Below, one piece after another: positions 23,853 through 35,512 of a DNA stretch of 64,000 nt (its first letter is position 1; each line of letters begins with the position of its first letter). The notes under the pieces are model-generated. The model did no database searches. It had not been told where the DNA came from and saw only the letters and a program-made list of their open reading frames with translations. Position numbers and translations under genes: made by a program. The DNA is from Aphrophora alni. Its lineage: Eukaryota > Arthropoda > Insecta > Hemiptera > Aphrophoridae. The stretch lies in the NCBI GenBank assembly GCA_963513935.1, contig OY740765.1, forward strand, positions 73,322,718 to 73,386,717. The letters run 5' to 3'.

Positions 23853-24696
23853 CAGTAGAACCCCTCTAATCCGTTACCTTCGGGACTGGGGGCATGGTCG
23901 GAACGCAAAAAAGGTCGGATTATCCGAAAAAAGTCAATATTTATTACATATTATATAAACAGATTTTTTTAAAGTGAAATAAGTGATATATAAACTTTGC
24001 AAGTACAGTAGAACTCCTGTTAACCGGGTAGTGTACTGGTTGGATGAGAGTTTCCGAAAATAAATTGTACAGTAATTGAAACACCAAAGCGGTGACGAGT
24101 CAAACGACTTTGTCGATAGCGGTATCCCATTGTCGGCGGTGTAAAAACTCCACGGCACCAAAGCAGCGGCGAGTCAAACGACTTTGTCGATAGCGGTATC
24201 CCATTGTCGGCCGCATAAAAACCGCGGAATTGGCACCCGTCGGTATAGCAGACATACAAATGCAAAAACGTTTGATGGACCGCTTTTTTTCCACGAATCA
24301 ATTTAGTATACATTATGGAAAATATAACATTTCTTTTCAGTTTTCTTCTTGTCTTTGACTGGTTATGATCTACGTACAGTATATACAGTAAATAAAAATG
24401 AGCGAGTTACGAAAACGGGAATACGGAAGCGTGTGTTGGTTTCGTTTCAGACGCGGTTAAATGTGTCAAAAGACTTCACAGAAGGGAATCTGTAAAAAAG
24501 CTTTGTAGTGTTTAATTTTTCACGAGAGATGACACAGCACTGAAGCGGGAAAGCGATAACAAACCGGAAAGAATGGCGCCAGACGGTCCGTGAGTCATCG
24601 ACAAGTCGGCGAGTCGGCACAATATCGCGAGCTCGAGCACAGTCAGATTAATCGGAGTAACGGACCACCCGAGGGCGGATAAGAGGGGTTCTACTG
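23853..24696 (+). mobile_element. Tigger/pogo-type derivative T2 (844 bp)
   Basis: TA on both sides (23851-23852, 24697-24698). Terminal inverted repeats CAGTAGAACCCCTCTAATCC and, on the right, the complement of a CAGTAGAACCCCTCTTATCC form, the classic Tigger-like terminus. A second, nested-looking terminus, TACAGTAGAACTCCTGTTAA, starts at 24004, suggesting that two related ends were joined. Contains two copies of the ~75-bp unit (from 24083 and 24157) and a degraded transposase start near 24398. Non-autonomous. Confidence 0.75.
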
Positions 24697-24930
24697 TATA
24701 TAATAAAAAAAAATTCTATATATAAAAAATTTGGAGTTATGGCGTCAGGAATCTAAAATTCTTACAAATGCCAAAGCTAAAATTCCACATGAAAGTGTAT
24801 ATTTCCTAAAGACAAAACTTTTATAAATTTTTTAAGTATTACAAGAGATTTGTAATTTAGTTGTGAATAAAAAGTTGGTAAAAACAAAAATCAATTTATA
24901 AAATTTTCATTGGTTAGATTTTTTATGGAC

Positions 24931-25179
24931 ATTGTTTGAACATTGCACAATTTATTATTCACATAGACTCTAGCAACAACACTTAGGAACAAAAAACTGG
25001 CGCCACCACACAACAGCACAGGTACCACACTACATGCTGAATGAATAACAACCTCCTCAGTCAAAAGCTGGGCTCACACTAACAGTTATTATTAGAATGG
25101 AAGGGGTGGCCGAAATCAACTATGCAGCATCTGCAAGAAGCCTGAATTGGCCGAAAACGACCGTGCCGCAGCGAATGTG
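24931..25179. mobile_element. piggyBac-like terminal fragment
   Basis: Right edge CCGCAGCGAATGTG followed by TTAA (25180-25183). The 50 bp before it are GC-rich (GGCCGAAAACGACCGTGCCG), unlike the flanks. It sits inside the decayed Tigger gene on its right. The left end of the element is not recognisable. Confidence 0.4.
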
Positions 25180-25183
25180 TTAA

Positions 25184-25645
25184 GCTGTAGTCCTCGTCTA
25201 ATGGTTTTAAATGATCCTAAAATGTCATCATCAGTCAGATTTGTATTTTGTAATTCACAATGGTTGTCAGTAAGATTTGAGTCACAGTCATCTTCCTCTT
25301 CGTTTATTTCAATTTAAATTCTTGATGGCCCAACGCCGCAGCAATCTCTAGAGCCTTTTCTTTTATTATTGAACCCGATAATGAAAGATTTTTTTCACGC
25401 ATCACTGTTATCCACTTCATCATGGCTTCGTCAATGTCCTCATAAGTACACAATTTTATTTTTTTTCTATTTAAGTCGTAGTCATTTCCTTGTTTCAAAA
25501 TTAAAACACGATTTTTTAAAATTGTTGATCACGAACTTTGTGGGATATCAAATTTTTTTGCTGTCTTTTTTTTTTAACACTTTTATCAACATCCTTTAAG
25601 ATGGACATTTTATCTAAAACATTTAAACACTTTCGCTTTGACATG
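25184..25645 (-). pseudogene. Tigger/pogo (CENP-B-like) transposase, broken and internally deleted
   Basis: Starts MSKRKCLNVLDKMSILKDVD (25645), the first HTH of CENP-B/Tigger proteins. After a frame change it continues in 25498-25304 as RKKIKLCTYEDIDEAMMKW and ALEIAAALGHQEFKL, the second, Tc5-type HTH. The sequence then jumps to an acidic stretch (NEEEDDCDSNLTDNHCE) resembling the C-terminal tail. The DDE catalytic core is missing, and at least one frameshift and stop codons separate the pieces. Not functional. Confidence 0.7.
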
Positions 25646-26069
25646 ATGCACGGAAAACCTAACACTTCGAAAGACAACTGAGAACTGAGAACTGAGAACT
25701 GCAATAAATACAATAGGCCTACTGTATAGCTTAAGTAAGGCTCAGTTCATTTCCCGGAATTGACAAGTGATTGACAGTTGGAAGGTGTGGCGAAACGGCT
25801 GTTTACTGTAGTAGGGTGGGTAAACAAAGCTTGACACATTTATGACACTATACAGTATTTATGGTTTTTTTCCTTAAAGCTTTGGCTTTCCAAAACTATT
25901 TCAATTTTTTACTGTGTGCTATGTATCGACTTCGTTATAGAGAGGTGTAGCATTCTCTATAAGGAAGTCAAAACACATGCAATATTATTTATAGTTCACG
26001 GTGAGGAAAAAAACTTCGTTGTTTGGAGGATTTCGTTACTTAGAAGTTCGTTACATAGAAGTTCCACTG
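25184..26069 (-). mobile_element. Decayed Tigger/pogo element with partial transposase
   Basis: The right end is a Tigger-like terminus (as read on -: CAGTGGAACTTCTATGTAAC) next to TA at 26070-26071, which is the insertion site in the Penelope-like element. The - strand carries the transposase N terminus and, after an internal deletion, an acidic tail. The left terminus has been lost at the junction with the piggyBac-like fragment. Confidence 0.65.
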
Positions 26070-26312
26070 TATTTCGTAAGCACTGTTCACTTTCTCAATC
26101 AGTGGAGTTAAGAAGAAGGCTGAATTGTGTTGATCTAGGATGGATCTGTGCTGAGTGTTGAACCACAGATTATTATATTTTTATATTATATTATAATATT
26201 TATTTATTTTTGTAAAGCCTGTTGGGAAAGAGAAAAGGATAAAGGATGATTCATCTAAGATTAAGATTGGGGGTTCTCTTGATTTTGTGACCCATTGATG
26301 AGACAGTTCCTA

Positions 26313-26762
26313 TCATCTTAGTTCTGTGGAGTTACATTCTGAAGGGAGTAATTTTATGATTTTTGTTGTGAAGCATTCATCAAAAGTGACAACGTTGTGG
26401 ATTGCTGCATGTTGTGCAGTTGGTTTCTCCATATCCATGATTTTCACGTCATGTTTGTGGCCATTCATCCTGGTGCTTAAGTTGTCTGTGGTTAGGCCAA
26501 TATATTGAGCTGGGCAAAACCTGCACTTTGGTTGGTAGATAACACTTTTTGTTGTACATGTATGATGACCTTTAATTTTAAATTCTTTTTTACTAGTGGA
26601 ACTATTGAAGTTGTTGGACGATAGATGTATTTTACATGTTTTGCATCTAGGCCTATTGCATGGTAAAGAACCGTGGGGAAGGTTAGGTTGTTTAGGTGTG
26701 TTGGGATCGGGAAGCTTGGGGTGAACTAACATGAGTGTCAGATTTGTGGGCTGCCTAAACAA
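26313..26762 (-). pseudogene. Penelope-like C-terminal GIY-YIG-type endonuclease domain
   Basis: Open for 149 codons. Cys-rich linker PCNRPRCKTCKIHL, then CRFCPAQYIGLTTDNLSTRM, which is the Cys motif and the degenerate GIY-YIG core (the second motif, QYIGLT) used by Penelope-like endonucleases. HKHDVKIMDMEKPTAQH follows. The open frame ends at LRR-like sequence near 26313. It continues the RT at 27280-27498 but in another frame. Confidence 0.75.
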
Positions 26763-27279
26763 GACTGGGAGGTTCTGTGAGAAGATTCTTGGTATGGTTG
26801 GAAGCTTGTAGAATTTTGAAGCCTTCCTTCAGTATATTGTTTAATCTCTGTAGGCCTGGGTGATAATCGGTAACCAGAGAGATGGACAGGTTATCTTTTT
26901 TCTTCTTGGGTGTGATATCTGTGAATTGTGCCAAATGAATTTGATTCCTAACCAGTTTCCCAGGATAACACCTTTTTACAAATGCAGATGTAATTTTTTT
27001 GTTAAATTCAAGTAGTTCACTTTCTTCGGAACATATCCTTTTGGCTCTGATTTCCTGGCTATAGGGAATGGCTCCTTAAGTATTCATAGGATGGCTGCTG
27101 TCGAAGTGGAGGTATTGTAGGTGGTTTGTTGGTTTAACATGGATGCCAGTTTGTATTTTACTGTGCTTTAGTTTTACATTGACGTCCAAAAAGGTAACTT
27201 GGGAAGTAGACACAGTCCAGGTGAAATTTAGAATAGAAAATTTTGAAAGACTGTCTAAGTGATCTAGGCTTAACTGTCC

Positions 27280-27498
27280 TCATGTCCAAATTAAAAAGAT
27301 ATCGTCAATGTATCTGTACCAACAGAGAGGTTGATGGGGTTGCCGCCTAAGAAAATTTTCCTCCAATTCTCCCATGTAAAGGTTTGCATAAGATGGAGCC
27401 ATTCTAGTGCCCATTGCCGTTCCTTTTATTTGTAAAAAGTTCTTGCTTTGGAATTGGAAGTTATTCCGTTGAAGAATGAACTTAGCGAGGTTCACCAA
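27280..27498 (-). pseudogene. Penelope-type reverse transcriptase fragment
   Basis: Open for 72 codons. It contains KGTAMGTRMAPSYANLYMGE, the conserved RT motif of Penelope-like elements, and YRYIDDIFLIW, the catalytic YxDD motif C. A stop follows immediately; downstream sequence to about 26770 still shows RT/thumb similarity in broken frames. The N-terminal RT motifs are gone because the element is truncated at the inverted-arm junction near 27515. Confidence 0.8.
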
Positions 27499-27519
27499 AA
27501 AAGAAGTAGTAGGATTTGA

Positions 27520-27946
27520 AAAAAATTAAAATTAAAGGTCATCACAAGTACAACGAAAAATGTTATCTACCAACTACAGTGCAGGTTTTGCCCAGCTCAA
27601 TATATTGGCTTAACCACAGACAACTTAAATTCGAAATTTACTTTCCCTCTACCTGGCAAAACTGTCGCCGTAGCAAAAACAATTAGGACGCTAAACTACG
27701 CTGATTGAATCCTTGGTTAAGCACCAGGATGAATGCCACAGACATGATGTGAAAATCATGGATATGGAGAAACCAACTGCACAACATGCAGCAATCCACA
27801 ACGTTTTCACTTTTCATGAATGCTTCACAACAAAAATCTTAAAATCACTCCCTTCAGAATGTAACCCCTCAGAACTAAGAAGATGGGAAATGTCTCATCA
27901 ATGGGTCACAAAATCAAGAGAACCCCCTAACCTTAATCTTAGATGA
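27520..27946 (+). pseudogene. Inverted partial copy of the Penelope-like endonuclease
   Basis: The + strand repeats the nuclease coding end: similarity starts near 27525 (GGTCATCACAAGTACAACG) and runs to about 27630. It is interrupted by about 89 bp of unrelated sequence (27631-27719) and resumes at CACCAGGATGAATGCC with HRHDVKIMDMEKPTAQH and a longer tail than the other arm (ending EPPNLNLR). Nonfunctional. Confidence 0.7.
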
Positions 27947-28375
27947 ATCATCCTTTATCCTTTTCCATTTCCCAACAGGCTTTACAAAAATAAATAAAAT
28001 AATATAATATAATAATATAATAAATAATAATCTGTGGTTCAACACTCAGCACAGATCCATCCTAGATCAAAACAATTCAGTCTTCTTCTTAACCCTACTG
28101 ATTGAGAAAGTGAACAGTGTTTACGAAATATTTCAGAACTTTAAGTGTTTTTTTGTGTGTGTTTTCTTACTTGTGTACTATTAGGTAATACCAAGGACCA
28201 CTTTCCAAGGTAAGCCTGTCTCCTGTTCATACCAAATCTAACTAATCTAATAGGCTATATGCCCTATTAAATTTATAAAATTTTCATTAGCCAAAGTAAA
28301 TGTTTACTGTAAAAAGTAGAAATTCTCTCAAAAGTTAGGGCTATTTAGAAAAAAAAGTCACTAAAAATACTAATA

Positions 28376-29150
28376 CAGTAGAGTCTTGCAAACTCAGCGT
28401 AATGTGGACCGGAAGTGTGCCGAGTTTGTGAAATGCCGGGTTATCGGGAATAAGGGCAAAACATAAATTGTAATTGAAACACCAAAGCGGCGGCGATATC
28501 AAACGACTTTGTCGATAGCCTTATCCCATTGTCGGCAGTGTAAAAACACCGCGGTACCAAAGCGGCGGTGACATCAAACGACTTTGTTGGATAGCGGTAT
28601 CCCATTGTCGGCAGTGTAAAAACACCGCCGCACCAAAGCGGCGGCGATATCAAACGACTTTGTCGATAGCGGTATCCCATTGTCGGCGGCATAATAACAC
28701 CGCGGCTTTGACACCCGTCGGTATAGCAGACATACACCTGAAAAAACGTTGGATGGGCCGCTTTTTTTCCACGAATCAATTTAGTATACATTATGGAAAA
28801 TATAACATTTCTTTTCAGTTTTCTTTGACTGGTTATGATCTCCGCACAGTATATGCAGTAAATAAAAATGAGTGAGTTACGAAATTGGAAGTGTGTGTTG
28901 GTTTCGATTGAGACGCGGTAAATGTGTTAAAAAGACTTGACAAAGGGGAATCTGTAAAAAAGCTTTATGACGAGTTTAACGTGGGAAAAGTACCATAAAC
29001 GATTTGAGCGATCGAAGTTAATGCCCGCTTTGGGATCTGCTGAACTCTTACGAACATCACTGTTTTTAAGCAATGTATTTTTTCCCGTCGGGGTCGCCGA
29101 GTAATCCGGACTGCCGGCTTATCGAGTGCCGAGTTTGCGAGACTCTACTG
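28376..29150 (+). mobile_element. Tigger/pogo-type derivative T3 (775 bp)
   Basis: TA at 28374-28375 and 29151-29152. Left end CAGTAGAGTCTTGCAAACTC, right end GAGTTTGCGAGACTCTACTG, near-perfect inverted repeats. Same body as T1 but with three tandem copies of the ~75-bp unit. It keeps a degraded transposase start (ATGAGTGAGTTACG near 28868) and HTH remnant. Non-autonomous. Confidence 0.82.
28481..28707. repeat. 75-76-bp tandem repeat, three units, in T3
   Basis: Units begin ACCAAAGCGGCGG at 28481, 28556 and 28632 and each contains ACTTTGT(T)GATAGCGG and CCCATTGTCGGC. Two units exist in T2 (24083, 24157) and one in T1. Confidence 0.85.
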
Positions 29151-29450
29151 TATTATTGAAAAACCTACTTTTTTATATCATTTTTCTCAGAAAGATGCAT
29201 AGAATTTACCTGTCTAATGAAAAAAAAATATATGTAAAAAATTTGAAGTTAGGTTGTCAAGAATCAAAAATTCTTACAAAAACCAAAGCCAAATTTCCTC
29301 AAAAGGTGTATATTTTCTAAAGAACCAATTAAAAAATTGTTTTTTCCAAGATATATGAGATTTGTAATATAGTTGTGGATAAAAGTTGGTAAAAACAGAA
29401 ATTAATAAAATTAAAAAATAAATAATTAAATAAATTAGTTTCTTTGTACT

Positions 29451-29922
29451 AACCTATAAAAGTTTTGTACTGTAGGCTAGGCTAGGTCTGTTATGTAACA
29501 GTAAATACTCTGAAAATATTAAATATCACTCAAAAAAATATACTCTTAGAAACACTAAAACACACATATTGTAACTTGTATAAATAAATTTAAAAAAATA
29601 AATCACTCTAAATAACAAAATAACTTTACATAATTGAAATATGTTGAGAAACCTACTCTAACATACACACAAGATGGCAGTAAACATGTAAGTAAGGCAG
29701 ATAGAGTTGGTTTAGAAAGGAAAACTTCTAATATTCACTGCTAAATAAATATCAACCCTTTGCTCTAGATATTTGTACCAACTTGTGTATTTGATCTATT
29801 CTTCCACACAATATATAGTTTCATCATCAATGTCCAAATTCTATAGTACTATTAACTCAATTAGTTTTTCAAGTGATTTACCAAATTGTTCATAAACAAA
29901 TTCTAATTTCTGATATTTCACC
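29451..29922 (+). other. Intron d-e, unannotated part
   Basis: AT-rich intron sequence with no recognised feature. Confidence 0.4.
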
Positions 29923-29926
29923 TTAA

Positions 29927-30998
29927 CCCTTTGAGTGCCACAAGAAAATTTTCATAACTCACCCAAAAATGCCACAGGTATAAATGGTTTTTTGGAGAAC
30001 TTTGTTATAATTGACACAGATTAAATTGTATACAAGATATCTTAACAAATTTAGTGTCAAAATGTTCAGTGTTACTTAGGCTACAATTATATTTGTAAAT
30101 AAGTTGGATTCTATATGTAAAAAAAAATTATTTATTAAAAACCAAACTTTAGATAATTTAGAAAAAAAAATTTTACATTTTTTTTTTTTTTTACCTCACA
30201 AACCAAAAATATTTTATATATGGGAAGTGTGCTATTTTCTATTTATATACTGTTTTCTATAAGTGACCAAATTTTTAAATTATTTGGTTGAAAACCAAAC
30301 TCAAACAAAAAACTTTTATCTCAGAACTAACCTATCCCAACCTATCCTAGGCCTATTTTGTTTACCTGATGTACTAGGTTAATCTAAGTTTAAATCAATA
30401 TCACTATCACTAAACTGATTGTCACTATAACTTTCTGGTTGATATAACGGGTCTAGATCACTGTCATCCCCAAATAAATGTAACAAATCATCTTCAGAGG
30501 CTAAAGAGTCATCGTCTGAATAACCTAAAAGTAATCTGTCTACTTCGCTACCTCTTAGATTTTCTTCCGCCATTTCAAAGCAATATATTATCCAAAATAC
30601 TACTTTAAACTAGTAATAACTAAAATAATAACCTTCAACAAACAAATAATAAAATATCACGAACAACAAACTTCAAAAAAAACTGATGACTGTAGCGAGA
30701 AAATAATATCAACACACAATAATATCAGTACACTTCTAACCTGCAAGTGAAAATGACAACAGCTGATTTTGTGCATCAGTAATTGTTGTCATCTGTTTAG
30801 TTAGCTAAAACAAAATTTTTTCCACCACTGAATATCACTGGATATACCACAAAGTATTTTAAAACACCGAAATACTATATAGCAGATTACAAATAAATTA
30901 ATTAAACTACGAAATACGCAGTGGCGATGGATCGTCACCGTGGCATTTCTCGCACGAAAAAATGGTGACGATAGATCGTCACCGTGGCACCCAAAGGG
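29927..30998 (-). mobile_element. piggyBac-like internal-deletion element (1072 bp)
   Basis: TTAA at 29923-29926 and 30999-31002. Terminal inverted repeat of 15 bp with one mismatch (CCCTTTGAGTGCCAC; right end is the complement of CCCTTTGGGTGCCAC). GTGACGATAGATCGTCACCG, near the right end, is itself palindromic. Carries the start of a transposase gene (next entry) and nothing of its catalytic core. Confidence 0.82.
30379..30573 (-). pseudogene. piggyBac-like transposase N terminus (acidic)
   Basis: 64 codons from MAEENLRGSEVDRLLLGY to a stop. About a third of the residues are Asp/Glu, with SDDDSLASEDDLLHLFGDDS and a DSDIDLN end. Acidic N termini are usual in piggyBac transposases and in domesticated PGBD proteins. 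The context, a TTAA element with an internal deletion, supports it. On its own it could not bind or cut DNA, but the open frame is intact. Confidence 0.6.
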
Positions 30999-31002
30999 TT
31001 AA

Positions 31003-31693
31003 TTTCGACTATATTGGCTGTGTTATAGTTAGGTTCAAGTTAATATTATACAATTAACTATAATTGGTCTGCGGCATGCTTTAGCCGTTTTTATGTCGTA
31101 AGCTAATATATCAGGCACCATAATTAACTGTTAATTTAAACTGATTATCATTAAATTATTAATATTGTTGATAATTGTAAGGCTTAAACTTTGAAAAATA
31201 TCTGGTATAAAATTTTAATAAATACCACATTGTTGTATTGATGAAATTACCCGTAAAGAATGAGGAACTTGACTTTTATTGAAATATTTATTAGACCTCT
31301 GGTAAAATCAAGCAGTTACTAAACAAAATAATAGTTTCAATCAACAAAAATGAAGTAGTTTCTTTTAAAAATACCCGAACATGGGCAAATATTTACTTTA
31401 CTAAATATGTACTGTATGATGCTACATAAAGTTGGACAACTTTCAGAAAATGGTAACGTGCTAAGCAACTGTTATATTGCCGAATGTTGCTGGATTTTTA
31501 TACATTTCAATCTCTATGCTAGATTATGTATATTTTATTATGTATTATAAATGTAATTTGTGATGATAATTTTATTTGTCCTCATTTACAATTAAGTTGT
31601 TTATTATTGACAACATTAAACTCTCATTTCATCCCAACTTACGTCTGAAATTTGACATGACCATTAATTTGATATATTGTGTTTTTATTTCAG
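31003..31693 (+). other. Intron d-e, last part
   Basis: AT-rich, ends in the TTTATTTCAG acceptor of exon e. No other feature. Confidence 0.4.
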
Positions 31694-31867
31694 ACTCTGT
31701 TATTGTGCCAAAGACAAAATTTCGAAAAGTAGAACGTAAGCTGGTTCCTGTATTGGAAAAATTAAGCGTTGAAGAGCTGATGGAAACTAATACTTATCAA
31801 AGATTTAATCGCTCAATTGAAAAGATATTTAATAATACTGAGGAAACTGATTTAACAATGGAAAATG
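31694..31867 (+). CDS. Nipped-B: Nipped-B/NIPBL homologue, internal exon e (conserved)
   Basis: Acceptor TTTCAG ends at 31693; donor AATG|GTAAGC at 31868. Phase is 2 bases in, 1 base out. The 58 residues include KVERKLVPVLEKLSVEEL and TYQRFNRSIEKIFNNTEE, which follow the pattern of the conserved NIPBL segment just before its helical/HEAT part (a LEPVLEKL-type helix followed by RFNRSI). This exon and the next give the gene its name. The identification rests on recalled family sequence; no search was run. The preceding intron of 8.4 kb is full of transposons. Confidence 0.88.
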
Positions 31868-33439
31868 GTAAGCTATAGTTTCATTTATTCCTAATAGAAT
31901 TAAATGAATCTTTTCTAATTTACAATAAATGAACAGTGTATATTAAAATTTCAGAAGAAAACAAAATGAAGACAATATGAGTAAATATGTTAAGATAACA
32001 TATTAGTTTCTAGTTAGGTTATTATGGGGGGGGGGGGGGCTAGAGTCTCAATTAACTTAGTAAAAGACTAATGAGATTGTAGTGATTATTTAATTTCGAT
32101 AAATTTCAATTAGTATAGAAGTAAATATAGTGACAACTAAAAGAATGATTAACGTAATAACCTATACATGTATTGTGTAGATGTGAATCTATGATAACTA
32201 TAAAGTTCAAATGTGTTGTGCAATAAAAAATAATATTAGCTGCAAATTTGACAACTCTGTGGAGGTCAAAAACCAGGAAATGTCTTCTTTTTAATGTTTA
32301 AAGGTTCTAAAAATTCATCTTATTTTGTTTTTATTCATATCCTATTTTTTTTTTTTTAATACAGCTGTCATACAACACACTTATCAAATGGTCAGTATAG
32401 TTGAAAATCACCCATTTTGATATGTATGCCTGGAAAAGGGGGAATTGAATCTGCACATGAAAAATATGGAATTTACATGATTTTTTTTCAGTTGTCCTTG
32501 AAAAAACAGTTATATTTTATTCCACTTTTATTTGTTTTTTGTTTTGTCAAATTATTTGAAACAACACTTATTGGAAAATCAAACCTGATAATTTTGACAT
32601 TTTATATATGATATCGTAAAAGGAATCGTATTCATAGATATGTAATCTTAAACCATTAGAGAAAGATTACTGTAAACCAAACCAAACCATCTTGTTGTAA
32701 ACTGTCACAGTTGTAGTGTTTTGATTATGTCATCATTAATATTCGTGTTACTTTTGTGTCTTTTTTTTTGTCTGAAAGATGGAAAAGTGACAGTCTTGCG
32801 ATTCCATCGTATTCTATAGATAACCACAGGAGGTGTATCACCATTCTGAATACTAGTCATATTTTAATAATTATTAATTAACACAATCTTGTACTGAAAA
32901 ACTATTATATCCGACCTCAAAATATAGGTAAACACTATACGAATATATTTAGTATTATATCATAAAGACTAAAACGCATAAATGAAATATCTTTATACAT
33001 TACTAAATGATTATTTATGTTTTATTTGTTAGCTTTGAATAACATATATTATAATAATAATAGTTTTTCCTTACTGTAATAACTATCCAATTTGTTTACA
33101 TGTGCTTACAGTTGTTTCACAATTAAACCCATTTTCAAATCCCTGTACAGAAAACAATCATGAAACATGTATATTGTCTTTGTCACTTACAAAGAAACAA
33201 ACAAATATTTATTGGTCTTTCAGCACATGTACATACATTGCAATTGACTTCTTCACATAAAGGGTTAAACTAACATGACAGACGGCCTAGTTAGATAACT
33301 CAATATCAATTTCACAATTAAAATATTCATTTAAGTTATAAAATGGGTGCTCTTTTAGCACTTTAGGACACAATTATAAAAACATACACAAACAACTTTT
33401 TATTTGTTATAACACAGTGTTACAAAGACAATATGACTT
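31868..33439 (+). other. Intron e-f, first part
   Basis: AT-rich intron sequence with a G run near 32027-32039 and T runs near 32345-32360. Open frame 32417-32611 has no recognisable motif. Nothing else supported. Confidence 0.4.
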
Positions 33440-35512
33440 TGTTACCAGGGGACTTAAATTTAATAAAGGCGGAACCAAAATGGTAACAATGTTTGAAAAG
33501 AAAAAAATAAAAAAAGACAAAGACAAATTTAGTAATTAACAAGGCTCAAGTTTATTGAAAGCAGAAGGAAATTTCGGCGCTTCAGACTTTGTCATTTACA
33601 ACAAAAGACATCCTGACACAAATCATCAATAAAAAAAAACTTATGATTAACAATATCATAAATTGTAAAAGTTATAAGCCCTTAATTGTAACATATAATA
33701 ATTTAGAAAAAAAAAATTTAATCAACAGATTCTAAAAATTTATCCCCCCTTTTTATATGTATATTTATAGTTACAAAAGTTTAACAAAAAAAACAATGAG
33801 CACAGCTTAATAATTCACAGAATTATAATTAATCAAAAAAAAGATTATACGCCCTTAATGTAAAAGTATAATAATAAAAAAAAAATTTAATCAAAAGATT
33901 CAAAAAAAAAGAAAAAAACTTATCCCCCCCTTTTTTAGTTTATAAGATGATAGTTTCTTTTTTAAACAATTACAGAATTTAACAAAATATAAAAGAGTTT
34001 GATATTTTAAGTTCAAAAATCATATCTATAGTTAACATGTTTATCACTAAACTAAAGATACATAATATAACTGGTTTGAAAAATTTCTTAAAAACTATAT
34101 TGGCCAAATAAATTTATATATTTTAAACAAACAAAAAAAGGAATTTAGAATTTTGAAATTTTGTTAATTGACGTCAATTATTTTAATTTGGAAATTAACC
34201 TCTTGGAGGTTGTTAGGACCGAAATTGCATGCAGGCTCCACCCAATAATTGTTTTTTTTATATATATTTTATAATTAACTACACAGGTCTACATTTAGAA
34301 AATAGTCTTAAGGAACACATATTTGCGAAAGTAAATTTAGGCACATATACAAAATGAGTTAGTTAAAGTTCTGTAAAGTCAGCTGTAGAAAAAGACATCA
34401 CTTTTATGCACTTAAAAATGTGAAGTTACGTTATACAAAAAAAAACGTGTTTTGCCAACAGGACGAAACTTGTTAGGATGTTTCGTTGGTTTGCGCAATG
34501 TGAGACAAGAATTTCTTTATTTCTCCAATTTCTCCTATTTGTCCTACCAGCATATTAGCTGTGAGCAAAAAAACATGTTCTTTTAGTGTCTGTACAAAAT
34601 CAGACATGTTTTAGCATTAATGTTCATCATTAAAGAAATATCTGATTATTTGCCAAAATTAAAGAAAATTGATTGTATAACAGAAATTCGTTAAGATGGT
34701 ACTTAAAAGCTTCTTAGATTATTATAAATCTATTTATATATATTTTAATTTTGTTTAAAAGAAAGCTTGTATAAGACTTGTAAGATTTTGCAAAAGCTTG
34801 TAAAACGAAATTTTCTGATTTAGAAGAAATTTCCTCAATTGTTTTATATTTGACATGTTCATATTCTGATCATTTAATGTTCAACACTAGTTTGCACTTA
34901 TTTCACAAAAATGTTCAAAACGTAAAATGTGCCTTTGCAAGATTTTGTAAATGATGTTTTAAGAAAAGAAAATTTTTATAATCATTTAGTTTCAAAAGAA
35001 AATAGAATATTAAATAAAACATGAAATAGATATTTTAAAGAATACATGATAATTAACAAATTATTTTAAAAATTAACAAAATATATAATATGACAAAATC
35101 TGTAAGGTTGAAGTACCTGGTTAATCCTGTCGCAGTTCACGTGAGCTTGTACCGAGAAAAATGATGGTTAATTTAACATTTTTGAACTAGGTTATTTAAA
35201 CTAAAACGCACGAACTGTAAATTAACATGATGTTTTAGAAAGACGGTAATTTTGAGAGAAGAAAGAAAAACTTTTAGCTAACGGAGTTATGAAGAGTGTA
35301 GACCATGTTGTTATCGCATGTAGACTGTGGACCGGTAATCGAGAAGCTAGCTTGACCGGCGAAAATGTACTTTGGTTTCAAGTATCAGGTGATGCTTGGT
35401 TTAGGAGCGGGCCGCTAGATGCCAGCATCTGTCAAGCGACGGAAAGTGGAATGTATATTTACGAAATGAGTTAAGTTATTGCGGAAGTGCTTTTTTGGAT
35501 TTAAATGCTACA
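33440..35512 (-). repeat. LTR of element A, 3' copy in element orientation
   Basis: 2073 bp. Unusually long and AT-rich, with a GC-richer part near 35280-35460. A palindromic pair, GTTACC ... GGTAAC, lies in the first 50 bp. A 61-codon + strand frame (35289-35474) is identical in both LTRs but runs against the element and shows no motif. Confidence 0.88.

Larger units (their letters stand above)
23390..24930. mobile_element. E-family fragment, reversed, split by Tigger derivative T2
   Basis: Reversed E-family blocks occur on both sides of T2: TAACGGTTTTGGAGTAAGTA near 23508 on the left, and AATTTGGAGTTATGG with TTGTGAATAAAAAGTTGG on the right (24726-24885). Ends are degraded. A run of 57 T (23680-23736) lies in the left part. 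Confidence 0.55.
26070..28132 (-). mobile_element. Penelope-like element with inverted arms
   Basis: The - strand encodes a Penelope-type reverse transcriptase followed by a GIY-YIG-like nuclease. The last ~520 bp of the element (left arm, about 26070-26592) is present again in opposite orientation at about 27520-28132. The inverted arrangement of terminal copies is known for Penelope-like elements. Shared arm sequence includes AACACTCAGCACAGATCCAT and TATGGAGAAACCAACTGCA. The 5' part before the RT is missing. The Tigger element above inserted at the left arm end. Confidence 0.75.
28262..29450. mobile_element. E-family fragment, reversed, split by Tigger derivative T3
   Basis: Reversed E-family blocks lie on both sides of T3: AAATTTATAAAATTTTCATT at 28269 on the left, and ATTTTTCTCAGAAAGATGCA near 29180 and TTTGTAATATAGTTGTGGAT near 29352 on the right. 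Ends are degraded. Confidence 0.55.

Noticed and set aside
35289..35474. 61-codon + strand frame, identical copy at 39421-39606
   Set aside because: It lies inside the LTRs, runs against the element, has no motif, and its identity only reflects the LTR duplication. The matching place in element B (60423-60617) is changed by frameshift.
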